A stretch of 64,000 bases of DNA from NCBI GenBank assembly GCA_027972325.1, contig JAPMOS010000007.1:181501-245500 (forward strand), in the 5' to 3' direction. Every line of letters starts with the position of its first letter. Within the stretch, counting starts at the first letter, position 1. The notes below the pieces were generated by a model. The model did no database searches. It worked only from the letters and a program-made list of their open reading frames with translations, and was not told where the DNA came from. The DNA is from Paratrimastix pyriformis (lineage: Eukaryota; Preaxostyla; Paratrimastigidae). This document shows positions 22,470-34,264 of the stretch, one piece after another. Both the position numbers and the translations under genes were made by a program.

Positions 22470-25400
22470 ATGATTATCGAACAAATGTATCACCATCTAA
22501 CACATGTGGCTAATGCCGCCCCGCGAGTTGTGATCGAGCAGCCGCATTCCAAACCCAGCGAACGGATTGGTCTGTACGGGTTCATCTTACGTGCCCACGT
22601 TCACGGGGTGATGTTTCGGGGCTGTCCAGCTCGGATGAGGAAGCAGTTTCCCCTCCGCGACGAGTATCGAGAGGTCAAGGAGACCTTTCGGCGCGTCTCC
22701 CAAGTCCGGCCATCCACCGACACACGGCCCCCTCAAACCTACCACCTGTCTGTCCCAGCTCCTTCATTGGTCCGCGCAGTGGCTCACCCCCCGACCAGAG
22801 CCGCGCAGGTCAGTCGGTCCCAGCGGCCCCGGCGGGCCGATCTGAACGCGATGGTCGAACACGGCATCAACATCGCCAACCTGCAGCGGCGCATCGAGTC
22901 CATCGGCACGGTCTGGACGCAGCCACCCCCGGGTTGACGCTCACTCCCACACCACTACCCGGCTCTTGGGCGGGCGATGCAGACCACCGAGCGCAAGAAG
23001 AACCCCTACGACCCCACCGTGAACCCGTCCTACCTGATGCGGCGCGATGTGGACGTGAACTACATGTACCAGATTCCGCCCAAGTTGCGCTCGGAGCGAA
23101 TCAGGCGCCTCATCCTGGGCGAGGCCGACGAGCGGGTCCGCCGCCCCTTGCCCCTTGCCCCTTGCCCCTTGCCCCTTGCCCCTTGCCCCTTGCCCCTTGC
23201 CCCTTGCCCCTTGCCCCTTGCCCCTTGCCCCTTGCCCCTTCTTCTCCCCGCCGACCTGATGTCTTCCCCCGCACTGCCGGCCCTGTGACTCTGGCAGCCG
23301 GGGACGACCCTGTCCACGCACCGATCCCGCCCGGGCAGCGCGGCCAGCACCCTTGTGCCCCGGTCGGCCCAGCACGGGGGGCCCGGCTACGCCACAAGCA
23401 CCCCCCGACCCCCCAGCGGTCCCCGGGCCCGGCCCGACCCCCGGGCGGCCAGCAGCGCCAGCCAGCGCCGGGAGACGATGCAGACCCTGGCGGCCATCGA
23501 GGCGGACATGGACATGCGGGCCATGACCGACTACCCGGGGCTCCCCGAGGGCCCCATGGGGAGCGGCTACCTGCAGCCCCTCGAGGGCGACGAGGGCTAT
23601 GAGGGGCCCCTGGGCCTCGACCCGGGCGCCCTACTGCCCCCGGTCGACGTGCTGCCCATTGCCGAGACGCCCGACCCGCGGGGGGCCGGCTCGCCCCGGT
23701 CGGCACGGGTCCGGCAGGCGCCCGGGTCGGCCCGCTCGCACCGGGAGGCCCCCGCCCCCCCCGAGCTGCCCCCCGCCCCGGCCTCGGCACGCTACCACCG
23801 GCCGACCAGCCCCCACGGCCGCCACCCGGCCGCCACCCGGCCCAGCACCACCGCCGTGGCTCCGCCCCACTCGGCCCGGGGCGGCGGGGCGGCGGGTGCC
23901 CCCCGGCCGGGGCGACCCTACAGCGAGCAGGCCGTCCCGGCCCGGCCCAGGGCGCCCCCGGCAGGGTCGGGAGCGGGGGCCGTGCCGCCCATGGGGCTGG
24001 GCCTCCCGTCCGATGGGGCCCGGGCCTCGGCCGGGTCCGGTTCCAGCGAGCCGCCTTCCACCGCGTCCGTGGCGAAACAACTTCCTGCTCTTGGGCTTGG
24101 GCTTGGGCTTGGGCTTGGGCTTTGGGGTGAGGTGGCGCGGGGAGAGGGGCGGGGAGAGGCGGGGAGGAGGATGAGGGAGTGAGGGAGTGAGGAGGGGGCT
24201 ACCATCGGCTACCACCCCCACCCCCCCGTCCCGTCCCCCGTCCCGTCCCCGTCCCCCTCTTCCCTGATCGTCTTGCGCTGTCCGATCCGGTGGGGTGGGG
24301 GCGATGCTGGCACACCGAGGGCAGCCTGCGGGTGCGGCAGTTCAAGCAGCACCTGGTCGACGAGATCGTCACCCGGCGCATCTACACCGGTCCGCCACCT
24401 CCCCCCCCCCCCCCCCCCCCCCCCCAGCCATCCAGCCACACCCAGCCACACCCGCCACACCCGCCACCTCCCCACGTCCCCCCGCCTGAGCCATCGGCCC
24501 TGCCCGCGGCCCGCTTGGCTGACCCGTGGTGTGGCTGGGCGGCCGCAGACGAGGACCTGGGGCTGTTCTTCGCGTGCGCCGTCGAGGAGGGCGAGGACCT
24601 GGGGCTGCCCCGGGACCTCTGCCTGGCCGTCGTCCGCGACCTCCAGCAGGAGCTCGTCCGTCCCCTCGCCCCCGTCCCCCCGTCCCCGTCCCATCGCCCC
24701 CGTCCCATCGCCCCGTCCCATCGCCCCCGTCCCATCGCCCCTGTCCCATCGCCCCGTCCCATCGCCCCTGTCCCATCGCCCCGTCCCATCGCCCCTGTCC
24801 CATCGCCCCCGTCCCATCGCCCCCGTCCCATCGCCCCCGTCCCATCGCCCACGCACACCCTCTCGCGCGCCTCTCCCTGTCCCTCTCCTGTCCCTCTCTC
24901 CTGTCCCTCTCCTGTTCATGTGGCGGGGTGGCCGCTGCCCCTCCCTGGTCCGCCCGTGCCCATCTGAACTCACCGCCCGCGCCGCCCCACCGGCAGGACA
25001 TGGACGACGACCCGGCTGGGGGCGCGGGGGCCACGGCCGCATGCCCCACGGCCGCCGACTCGCTGGCCATGACCCCAACCCGTCCCGCCCCCGGGCCCTC
25101 GGCCCCCCGCCCGGCTCCCTGTCCGTCCCCACCCATCGCCCCTGGAAAGAGCACAGCCACCCATCGCCCCCTGGAAAGAGCACAGCCACCCATTGCCAGA
25201 GGGCGGCGCCCACCTCACACGACCCGTCTTTTTTTTGGCCGGGCTGGGATCCGATGCGGGCAGACGGGACGCCGCAGGGGCCGGGGCAGGGGGTGCCGCT
25301 GGGCGAGGACACCACCCCCGAGCTGGGCGCGTCCTTCTCGGCCACCCGCACGGCGGCCCCTCCCTCCTCAGCCCCTCCCTCGACCGCCCTGCCTCCAACA

Positions 25401-25838
25401 CCCACGGCCACCCCCGCCCCGCTGGGCAGGCCCGCCCCCACGGACCGGGCCGCCTCGGCCAGCCCCAGCGCCCAGCGGCCAGCCCCCCCACAGACCGCCG
25501 GCACCCCCTCAGCACTCCCACCCACCACCACAGCAGCCACCCCCTCGGCCGCCATCCCACCCCACGAGCCCGCCCCTGCCCCCGCCCCCGCCCCCGCCCC
25601 CGCCCCCGCCCCTGGGGCCCCGACCGGGACGGGGCGGGCGGTGCTGGTGGACGCCTTCGCTGCCCCATCCCCACAGAGCCCGCCCTCGGCTCCACCCACG
25701 CCACCCCACCCGACGGCCGCCCCAGCGGCAGGGCCCCCGAGGGGATCAGACCCCTACCAATACGACGACGAGTTCGAGGGGGCAGCCGCCGACGATGACT
25801 ATCTGCAGAAGATCACTTACACCGCTCAATCCAGGTGA
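22470..25838 (+). CDS. Uncharacterised protein with conserved N-terminal core and proline-rich tail
   Basis: Eight exons give 708 residues in one continuous frame: 22470-22703, 22809-22910, 22983-23135, 23298-24064, 24325-24389, 24549-24655, 24997-25120, 25264-25838. The N-terminal part is ordinary, charged sequence (MIIEQMYHHLTHV..., then NPYDPTVNPSYLMRR and NYMYQIPPKLRSERIRR). The middle has acidic and helical segments (FKQHLVDEIVTRRIYT, DEDLGLFFACAVEE). The tail is Pro/Ala/Thr-rich and ends with an acidic DPYQYDDEFEG stretch. No known domain was recognised, and no signal peptide or membrane segment is seen. All seven introns start GTC(C/T)G, and two hold minisatellites (TTGCCCC and CCCATCG units). 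Residues 1-130 are the best region for a homology search. Confidence 0.75.
23146..23240. repeat. Intronic heptamer array (TTGCCCC)n
   Basis: About 13 nearly perfect 7-bp copies inside the intron 23136-23297 of the proline-rich gene. Confidence 0.9.
24686..24850. repeat. Intronic 13-14 bp array (CCCATCGCCCCxGT)n
   Basis: About 12 copies of a C-rich unit varying by one base (GTCCCATCGCCCC with or without an extra C), inside the intron 24656-24996. Confidence 0.85.
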
Positions 25839-26019
25839 TCGCTGAAACGTATAGCGCAGGATTACGTCGTTTTTGGCTGCTGATGTTTCTGTGAGGGGCC
25901 TCGCGGTTCTGGTGCGGGGTGGTGGGGGTGTTTGATTTGAGTGTTTGAAAATTGACACGAACGGGGATTGCACACTGGTGGGCCGTTCAACCACTTGAAT
26001 TTTCCAACCCGTTTTCCCG
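25839..26019. promoter_or_regulatory. Intergenic, 3' flank and promoter of the TOG gene
   Basis: AT-richer spacer between tandem genes. No specific box assigned. Confidence 0.4.
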
Positions 26020-27953
26020 ATGACTGACCTTGTTGCCGCCGCCACAACCGTGCTCCTCTCTGATGAAGAGGCATGGGATGTCAAGGCAGGTCTCTTGCGC
26101 AAGATTCATGAACAACTGCCCAAAGCCGAGAATAAGGCCGAGAATGCTCGGCAAATCCTGAATGCCACCGCGGCATCGATTGCTATTTTGATGGGAGATC
26201 TCCGCAGCACCCTAGTGAAAGGTTCGCTGCTGTTTGTTTTGTTTGTGCGTCAGTATGTCATCCTCGCGTTGTTTTAGAGGCCTGCTTGGCTGTTGCTGCT
26301 CTGGCGGAGGCATGCGGCGAGGAAAACTTTCTCCCTTACCTTCCTGCCTTCCAAGAGAAGCTTTTGGCCCTTGTTGTAAAGTCTGCGGTCGATGCAATAT
26401 TTTGATCTCATTTTTTTTTCTCGCGTATTAGGACGACTAAAATTATGGCCCAGTCAGGCCACGATTGCCTGATGAGAATTTGCCGTGTTTGCCCGGTTCC
26501 CGAACTGCGAGCTTTGGTTACGCCCGTCCATCCCGCAGTCAGCGCCTCTGCCACCACTGCCCCGGCCCCGGCCGCGACTGCCGAGAAGCCCGAGAAGCCT
26601 GAGAAGCCGGCCGACGAGGCAGCCGCCGGGGGGAAGAAGGCTCACCGGCGCACGCGACGTGACCCGGTGCTGGTGGAGGCCGAGCGGAAGAAGGCCGAGG
26701 AGGAGCAGGCCGCCGCGGCCGCGGCCGAGGAGGGTGTCGAGGCCGAGGCCGACAAGAAGCCCACCCCGCCCGCCCTGGCCCCGGCCCTGGCGCCGCACCC
26801 CGTCCAGAAGCGGGTCTGCATCGAGGCCGTCACGGCCTGCCTGGAGGCCCTCCTGGGCCCGGCCCCCGCGCACCCGGCCCCCCGGCGGATAGCCGCCCGG
26901 GCCGCCGCCAAGGAGGAGGAGGACAAGGACAAGAAGGAGACCCCCGCCAAGGAGGGCGCCGCCCCCGAGCCTGCCCCTGCCGCCCCGGCCGGGGCCGAGG
27001 AGCTGGATGAGGAGGCGGCCCCCGCGGCCAAGGTGCCCGCCGACCTGCTGGGCCCCATCGAGGAAGTCCTCACCAGCGTCCGCCCAACCACCCCCCCCCC
27101 CCCCCCCCCCCCCGCCCCCCCGCCCAACCACCCCTCGGTTGCCTCGCGGGCGCCCGTCTCATCCGCCTTTCCTGTCCGCCCACCCGCCCCTCGCGCGGCC
27201 CACAGTGGCTGACGGACAAGAGCGAGGATGTGCGCCAGGGGGCCCGCCAGCTGGCGACGGGGCTCTACCTGGCCCGGGTCTCGGGTGCCCTGCGCCGGGG
27301 CGCCTTCGTGGCGGGCCTGCCCGAGCGGGCACGCACCCTGCTCGAGGCCAAGCCCGCCCAGGCCCCCCGCAAGCGGGTGGCCCCCGGGCGGCCCGTCCGG
27401 AAGGCCACCAAGAAGAGCCGCGACGAGGACGACGAGGAGGCCGCCGAGGGTGCCGAGGGCGCCCGCGGGGACGACGAGAAGAAGGTCCGGCCCCCTTGTG
27501 CCGTGTGCGGGCAGGCGTGTGCTGTGTGTGTGTGTGGGGAAGGGGCACTGGCGTGGGTCATGATGGCGGCTCCTCATGCGCCCCTCCCGCCTGCCGCCCT
27601 GCCAGCAGCCCACCCGGCGCAGCTCGCGGCTGGCCACCCAGCAGGCCGACCAGAAGATCCGGGCCCAGCAGGCCCAGGAAGACGCCCCCGACGAGGAGGA
27701 GGAGGCGGAGGAGGAGGAGACCGAGGACGAGAGCAAGAAGAAGAAGAAGACCGGCAGGAGGGGCCGCCGCCCCGCCCAGAAGCAGCAGGAGCCTGCGGCC
27801 GCCCCGGCCGACGCCGCCCAGCCCCCGCAGGAGAATCCCGAGAAGGAGGCCGAGCCCGCCAAGCAGACCCCGGCCGCCGCTCCGATGGAGGTCGAGGTGG
27901 CACCCTCCCAGCCCGCCGCCCCTGTACCCGCCGCCGCCCCGACCCAAGCTTGA
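26020..27953 (+). CDS. TOG/CLASP-type HEAT-repeat protein
   Basis: Five exons, 524 residues: 26020-26221, 26278-26380, 26432-27077, 27206-27484, 27609-27953. The N-terminus reads like the TOG domain of CLASP-family microtubule regulators: WDVKAGLLRKIHEQLP, MGDLRSTLVKEACLAVAAL, a repeat ending KTTKIMAQSGHDCLMRIC, and later LTDKSEDVRQGARQLATGLY. TOG domains bind tubulin and control microtubule growth; a ciliary variant is possible given the dynein gene. The central and C-terminal parts are low-complexity, Ala/Glu/Lys/Pro-rich, with an alternating basic and acidic tail. The first donor is GTTCGC, a variant; the others are GTCTGC, GTCCGC and GTCCGG. The assignment rests on pattern, not alignment. 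Confidence 0.75.
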
Positions 27954-28092
27954 GGGCCCCTCCTCCTCCCATCTCTTCACCCCCGCCCAGCCTCCCTGTA
28001 CACACGTGTACATATTTTTATCTCTCCACCCCATACCACCCTCGTACTTGTTGGTGCCGCCGGTTGTGGATCGACACCCTCAACCAAAGAGA
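27954..28092. other. Intergenic spacer
   Basis: Short spacer between tandem genes; nothing recognisable. Confidence 0.4.
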
Positions 28093-29173
28093 ATGAGTGA
28101 AGGTCGTTCTTGTCCAACGCTGGATCGACTTCTTGCCGCAGCCCAATGTGGCTGAGGGGGACCCTCGTGCTGAGAGATCAAAGCAGGCTCGTGGGTGGTC
28201 CAGAATAATCTGGAACGGATCCCCGCGCAGGCACCAGCCGCATCCGTCCCATCCGCGAACGGTTCTCCCGTTTCCGCCGGACATTTCCCCCCATATTTTT
28301 GTTGGGGTTCGAGCATCAACTCCCGCACATTGGCATCGCCGCAACTCTCGGAGATGCTCCCGACGCTCAACAAATCCCGGACAACACAGAATAATCGGAG
28401 TCCTCTGAAACCCATTCCTTCTCAAATCGAAATATCTCAGGATATTCAAGCAAAATATCATAGAAAGCATTCTTGCAACCAAAAGGTCGGGACCACGGGT
28501 TTCCCCTCATACATATATTTCGTCAATCATTTTTCACAAGCAGCTTATGAAGGGCTGGGGATGTCAGCCCTCAGAAAAGGCCATCTCCCATTTCAATTTT
28601 GATGAGGGCGGCCATTGTGAGGAAGACACCAGCTCGACATTGTCTCTCGACCCGACAAACGGGCGAGAGCCAGAAACGGTTGTTGTTGATCCGCCAGGCA
28701 TCCCGCCGCCTGCCACAGCGAGCGACCTGTGCGGCACCCCCTTCAGCCCAGTTGGCGCTTTCCCTTTGGCGCTTCCGCTGTTCCTCCCCTGGGGGTTGGG
28801 ACCTGAGGAGGAAGCCGCGGCCCCCACCCCGGAGCCCTTGCCCCCGTTCGTCCCGCTGATGACCCCCACGGGGGTGATTTCCTTGGTGCCGCACCCGCTC
28901 TCTGGGCGGCTGCCTCCGCTACCCTCGGTGCCCCAGCCCCCGGCGGCCCCCTTCGTGGCCCCCGACCCGTACCAGCTCTGGATGTGCCACGAGTGGACCT
29001 CCCAGAGCGCCCTGGGGGCGGCCTCCTCGGGCATCCTGCTGGGGGCCGTCATGGCCTCCATGGGGTCGCTCCCCGAGGGCCCTGCCTGGGCCCACGCTGC
29101 AACGCCACAAGGCACCGCCCCTCCCGAAACTGACCTCGCGCACTCGTGTCCATCGCCCGCGCCGCGCGGGTGA
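28093..29173 (+). CDS. Hypothetical protein
   Basis: Tentative three-exon model, 28093-28147, 28187-28485, 28544-29173, giving 327 residues in one frame. The N-terminus is MSEGRSCPTLDRLLAAAQ, the middle is Ser/Asn/Gln-rich, and the C-terminal third is proline-rich and ends with a hydrophobic Gly/Ala segment (SALGAASSGILLGAVMASM) that could be a weak membrane helix. The donors GTGGCT and GTCGGG are less typical than elsewhere, so the model is weaker. No family recognised. Confidence 0.5.
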
Positions 29174-29630
29174 TGATGAGCGCCCAACCTCGCCTGATCT
29201 TGGGATGCTCCTTATTGGTGGGCGGGCTCCGCTGGACCCGGAAAGCCCCCGTTTTGTGTCACCCATCCATCCATCCATTCTCCTGCCCTTCCTCCCTCCC
29301 TTCCTCCCTCTCTCCGTCTCTCCCTCCCTCTCCATTTCCCATTTTTCGCGCCTCTCCCGTTCCAGGCGCTCCTTTGGTGCCCATCCTGCTCCTTCCGCCG
29401 CTGCCCCTGCACGGGCTCCACCCGGGCCCCGATGATGGGACATTTGTATTCTCGGCCAGTGCGCTTCTTCCTTCCTGTTTTCATGTTGCGCGCGCCCCTT
29501 CTTTCATGGGTCTCCTTGGTTGGTTGGGTTTCTGTTCTTGTTCCGCTTGTTCCGCTTGTTCTTCTTGTTGTTCCTGTTGTTCCTGTTGTTCCTGTTCTTC
29601 TTGTTGGCTGGCTTGTTTTTTTCTTTCCTG
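29174..29630. other. Intergenic, convergent 3' flanks
   Basis: Pyrimidine-rich on the plus strand, with CT-rich (about 29260-29340) and GTT/CTT-rich (about 29520-29640) stretches. Weak ORFs on both strands are low-complexity translations. No gene seen. Confidence 0.5.
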
Positions 29631-32600
29631 TCAGTTCTTCTTCTCCTTCATCTTCCCTCCCCCCCCTCGATTCGGTGGCGTTTCGATCTGACGACAATCT
29701 GACGATGAGATAGAGGTTCGCGATCCGGGGGGCGGGGGGTGGAGGCTAGAGGCCCTGGCCAGGACGGGCGCCATGCCCGGGAAGCGAGCCAGGACGTGGA
29801 GGGCCTCGGTGAGCTGCGCCGTGGGCGACAGATACAGACAGGTGTGGGTGCCCAGGGGAAAGGGTCGCAGCGGGAGCATGAGGAATGAGCTGGGGGGGGG
29901 GGGGGGGGGGGAGGGGAGGGGGGAGGGAGGGAGGGAGGGGTTGCGTGCGTGGAGGGCAGACCTCTTCTTGCGCCCCGGGCGGCCAGCAGGGCGCACAGCT
30001 GGGCGGCCCGAGGCTGGTCGCCGTTGGCGCCGATGTGGTAGGCGTACTGGCCGGCAAGGTCGCGGGCCGTCGTCTGGTTGGGGCTGCCGAGGCCCCGAGG
30101 GAAGCCGGCTGAGCGCGCAGGCCAGCCGATGCTGTGGCGGTGGATGGCAGGGAAGGGACGGGACATGAAGCAGACTGGGCCGAGCCCAATGGGGGCAGGG
30201 GCTGGGTGGGCGTGCGGGCCTCGAGGTGGGCCGTGGTGTGCAGGTAGCGGGCCGCGGGGTCGGCTTGGCTGAGGGCCGCCAAGGCCTGCTCCTGGGCCGG
30301 CCCTGCAAGCGGAGAGGGCAGTGGCAGCAGCGTCAAGGCGACTGGCAGGGGGGGGGGGGGGGGGGCACACGGACCGGACTTCTGGGCGCAGTAGAGATCA
30401 GACAGGCCAAGCCACTCACCCCCGTCGAGGCGGACCCACGCCCCCGCGGCCGGGTCGAAGGCGTGGCGGAACCCACCCGGCTCGACCCCGGCCACAGCCA
30501 CGGCCGTCGCGCTCCCATCGCCCGGGGCCCGGGGTAGCAAGTCGAGCGAGACCAGGTGGGGCTGCAGGGCCGGGGCACGGCTGGCGGCCAGGGCCGATGA
30601 CTGGGTCCCCGTGGCCAGCATCGACCAGCCCGCCCCGGGGGCCCCAGCCCCCGAGGCTGCCCCGGCTCCCCCGGTCGTGCCCGCCCGGTGGGGGGCCGCC
30701 AGCGGGGGCACCGGCAGGGTCAGCAGGGGCGCGACCGAGGTCCGGCAGAGCAGTCGCACCGGGCCGGGGCAGCCGCAGAGAGGGGGAGCACCGCCACTGC
30801 CCATGATGGCAGGCGGTGGCGGCGGCGGGGTCATTGGAGCCAGCGACCTGCCATCCAGAGCAGCACAGGGAGAGCGATGGGACGGGGTCAGGATGGGACG
30901 GGATGGATGGACGACGAGGTTGTGGGCGCATCGGACCAAAGGTAGAGCGCGCCCTCGGTGGTCAGCAGGCCCACGGTGGGGCCCTCCATGGCCAGCCAGG
31001 CCGCGTGGCCCACCATCAGCGGGCCGCTCAACTGCGCCCCACGGGCCCCGTCCCGACCCACGCCGCCCCACCGACCCACCCAGCAGCACGGTGACCCCAT
31101 GCGCAGGCCATTGGGCAGCCGGGTGGCGGAAGCGGCATGGCGGGTGGGCAAGCAGCGCAGCAACGATGGGCGGGGTGGTGATGGGGGCCGGCGGGGCGGA
31201 CCCGCGAGCCGGCCCTGGAGAGCAGCGCCAGGGCGCCGTCGTCTGTGGCCACCGCGCAGCCGAGGCCCGAGCCGGCCAGGGCACAGGGGCGGCCCCCCAG
31301 CACGGCCGACCACAGCGGGACCGCCTCGGGCCCCGGGGCCGCGACGGCCCCCATGCGGCTCCGCTCCAGCCAGCGGCCCCCCTCCGACTCGTCGGCCGCC
31401 CCGCTGCCGGTGCCGGTGCCGGTGCCGGTGGTGGGGCCGGCAGCCGGGGCGGGCAGGTCGAGGTAGCACTGGACGGTGGTGCTGGCCGAGGCGGAGGCCC
31501 CGGAAACCCCGGGCATGAGGGCCGCCGGGGCCGGGGTGAGGGCCGCCGAGGCGGACAGGGACAGGTCCCCCAGCAGGCCGGCCGGGGTGCTGACGGCCCG
31601 GTACACGAGCCGCACTGGGCGGGCAGAACGTGCGAAAAAGAGAGGCATGCTGAGATCACCCGATGGGGGGTGGCGGCACGGACCGGGTTTGGGGTGGCCG
31701 TGTGGGCCCGGGGGGGCCGGGGCGAGGGCCTCCATGAGGGCCACCCGGGTCCGGAGGGGGCACTGGGCCATGGCGGGGTGCTCGAGGAGCTCCCCCAGGA
31801 TGCCCTCGCTCTCGCCCTCCCCCAACCGGGGGTCCTGAGGCGGCTGCAGCGACGGGCCCGGCTGGGGCTGCTGGGGTGCGGGGCCAGGCGGTGACAGGGC
31901 CAGCCGGTGCTGGGCGTGGAGCGGCGTGCTGTGGGGGGGCGGGCGCAGCGGCGGGCACAGCTCGGCGGAAATGGCCGGGGTCGCCGCCTTGGCGGGCCCT
32001 GGGGCGGCCTTGGCCGGGCTGCCAGTGGGCTTGCTCGCTGCCCCCGCGGGCTTGGCTGCGGGCTGACGGGCGGCGGGGTGTGAGAAGGGCCGGTGAGCAG
32101 CAGCGGGGGCAGGAGACCTTGGCTGGGGCCGCGGGTTTGGTGGCGGCCCGGGCGGGCGGCCCGTGGGGTGAGGCGGAGGAAGGGGCCGACGAACGGGGCC
32201 GCTTGCTGTGATCCCCTCGCCCACGGGCCCGACCGGGTGAGCAGGGCATTGCGGGGGAAGAGGAGGCAGACGAGGGCAGACGAGGGCAGGGGGGGCGAGG
32301 GGCGGGGACGGACGCGGGTCCGGTCGAAGAGGCGGCCGGGGCGGCGGTAGCCGGGCTGGTGGCGGGAGAGGCGGGGCGGCCGCTTGGCGGGAAGGGCGCT
32401 GCTGGTGTCGGGGGCGGCTGGGGCCGGGGGCGGGGCAGGCGAGTCCGGGACCACGATCACCTCGGCCCCCGTGGCCGCCCACGCCGGCTGGGGCTGGCCG
32501 TGGGGCTGCGGCAACCCAGCAGGCGCCGTGCTGCTGGGAGGGGCGGCGGGGGCCGGACTTGGTGGGGGTGCCGACGATGCGCCCGGGGCTGGGGGTTTGG

Positions 32601-34212
32601 ATGGTGACTGCAGCAGCAGCGGGGAGTCGGTGGTGGTGGCGGGCGCCTCGGCAGCAGCAGCGGCGGCGGTGGCGGTCGGGGCAGTGGGGGGCTGTTTGGC
32701 GGGGCTGGGGACGGCCGGCGCGGGCTGGGGCTCGACTTCCATGGGGGCCGCCCCAGGCTCGCCAGGTGGGGCCGGCGCGGGCGGGGCGGAGGGGACCGCC
32801 GACATGGCGGAGGCGCTGGCAGGTGGCTCGTCCCTGGGGGCTGGGGCCGACCCCTCGGGCGGCAGGATCGGCGAGGATGGGCCCACGGGGCTGGGGATGG
32901 GGCCGGAGTTGGGGCTGGGGCAGGGGGCCGCCTCGGGCGGGGGCGGGCAGGGGGAAGGGGCCGGGGGTGCATCAGGGGTGGTGGCGGGGGCTGCTGGCGG
33001 TGGGAGAGGCGAGAGCGGCGCGGGCGGGGCCAAGAAGGCCGTCACGGGTGTCGGTGAGGCGAGGAGCTCGGGGGATGCGGCCCGGGGGGCGGACTGCTGG
33101 GGGGCCGGTGCCGTGGGGGAGGATGGAAGCCCAGCCGCGGGGGCGGGGGGCAGGGGGCTGGCCGAAGAGGAATCGAGTGGAGGAGAGGGTGCGGGGGCGG
33201 GGGCGGGTGCCGAGGGGGCCGCCGGGTGGCGCTTGGAGGTCAGGCTGCGGTGGGTCACCTCGGTGCTGCCCGGCCCGGGCCCACGGCAGACACGGAGCAC
33301 ATGAGCCCGTGGGGCAGGGGCAGACACGGAGCCCCTTCCATCATCACCAAGTGGGAGGTGAGGCGAGGGAGGAAGTGTGCATGCGGGTGGCGGACCTGAC
33401 GATGGTGGGCGCGATGCGCTTCTTGGGGCGGCCCGAGGGGCCCACCGGGGCCGATGGAGGGACCCCAGCCGCGGCTGTGCCGCCCGTGGCGGCGGGCGGG
33501 ACGGGGGCCGCCATGGGGGCTGAGGGGGGCGCCACAGCAGCGGCAGCCGGAGTGGCGAGGGGCGGCGTGGGGGCCGTCAGCAGAGGGGCCGCCGCTGCGG
33601 ATGAGGATGAGGGGGGTCGCGGGGCGGCCAGGGCGGCCAGCAGCGGCTCCACGGCGGCCGCGGACGGGGGCCCCGTGGGGCGGGCCGCCAGCTGGGCGCG
33701 AAGGGCGCAGAGCTGCGTCACCCGGCCGGACCGCATCCCGGCAGCAGTGCGGCGCCGCAGAGCCAGGCGTGAAGGCGGGTCCAGGCGACCATGCGGCAGG
33801 GTGGAGGGGGAGGGGCGGGGAGCGGGGGGCGGACCTCCTGGTAGAGGAGCAGGGCCACTAGGGGCGGGCTCTGGCCCAGCAGGATGGCCAGCGGCTCGGG
33901 CCCGTCCGCCCTGGACCGGCCGGCCCTGGACGCACCGTCAGCGGGCTCATCGGCTTGGCGGTCCGCGGGCTGCTCCGGCCCCGGCCGGGCGGGGCCCCAC
34001 GGGAAGAAGGTCAGCATGGGGCCGGCGCCCCCCGTCTCGGCCGCCCGGGCCGCGCACTGGGCCACGAGGCGCGCCCCGGCCGTGCCGACCCGCTGCAGAA
34101 CATGGGCTCGGAGGGCCGCCCAGCGCCGATACCCCTCGGCGGCCTCCTCGGTCAGCCCCGCAGCCCCCGCAAGGCCGGGCCCGCCCGTCAGCGCGCCCGC
34201 GAACGGCATACC

Positions 34213-34264
<52 letters not shown>

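Noticed and set aside
29746-33327. A minus-strand open frame of nearly 1200 codons in the HIRA region
   Set aside because: It crosses several HIRA introns and shifts between coding and non-coding composition. Only parts are true exons.
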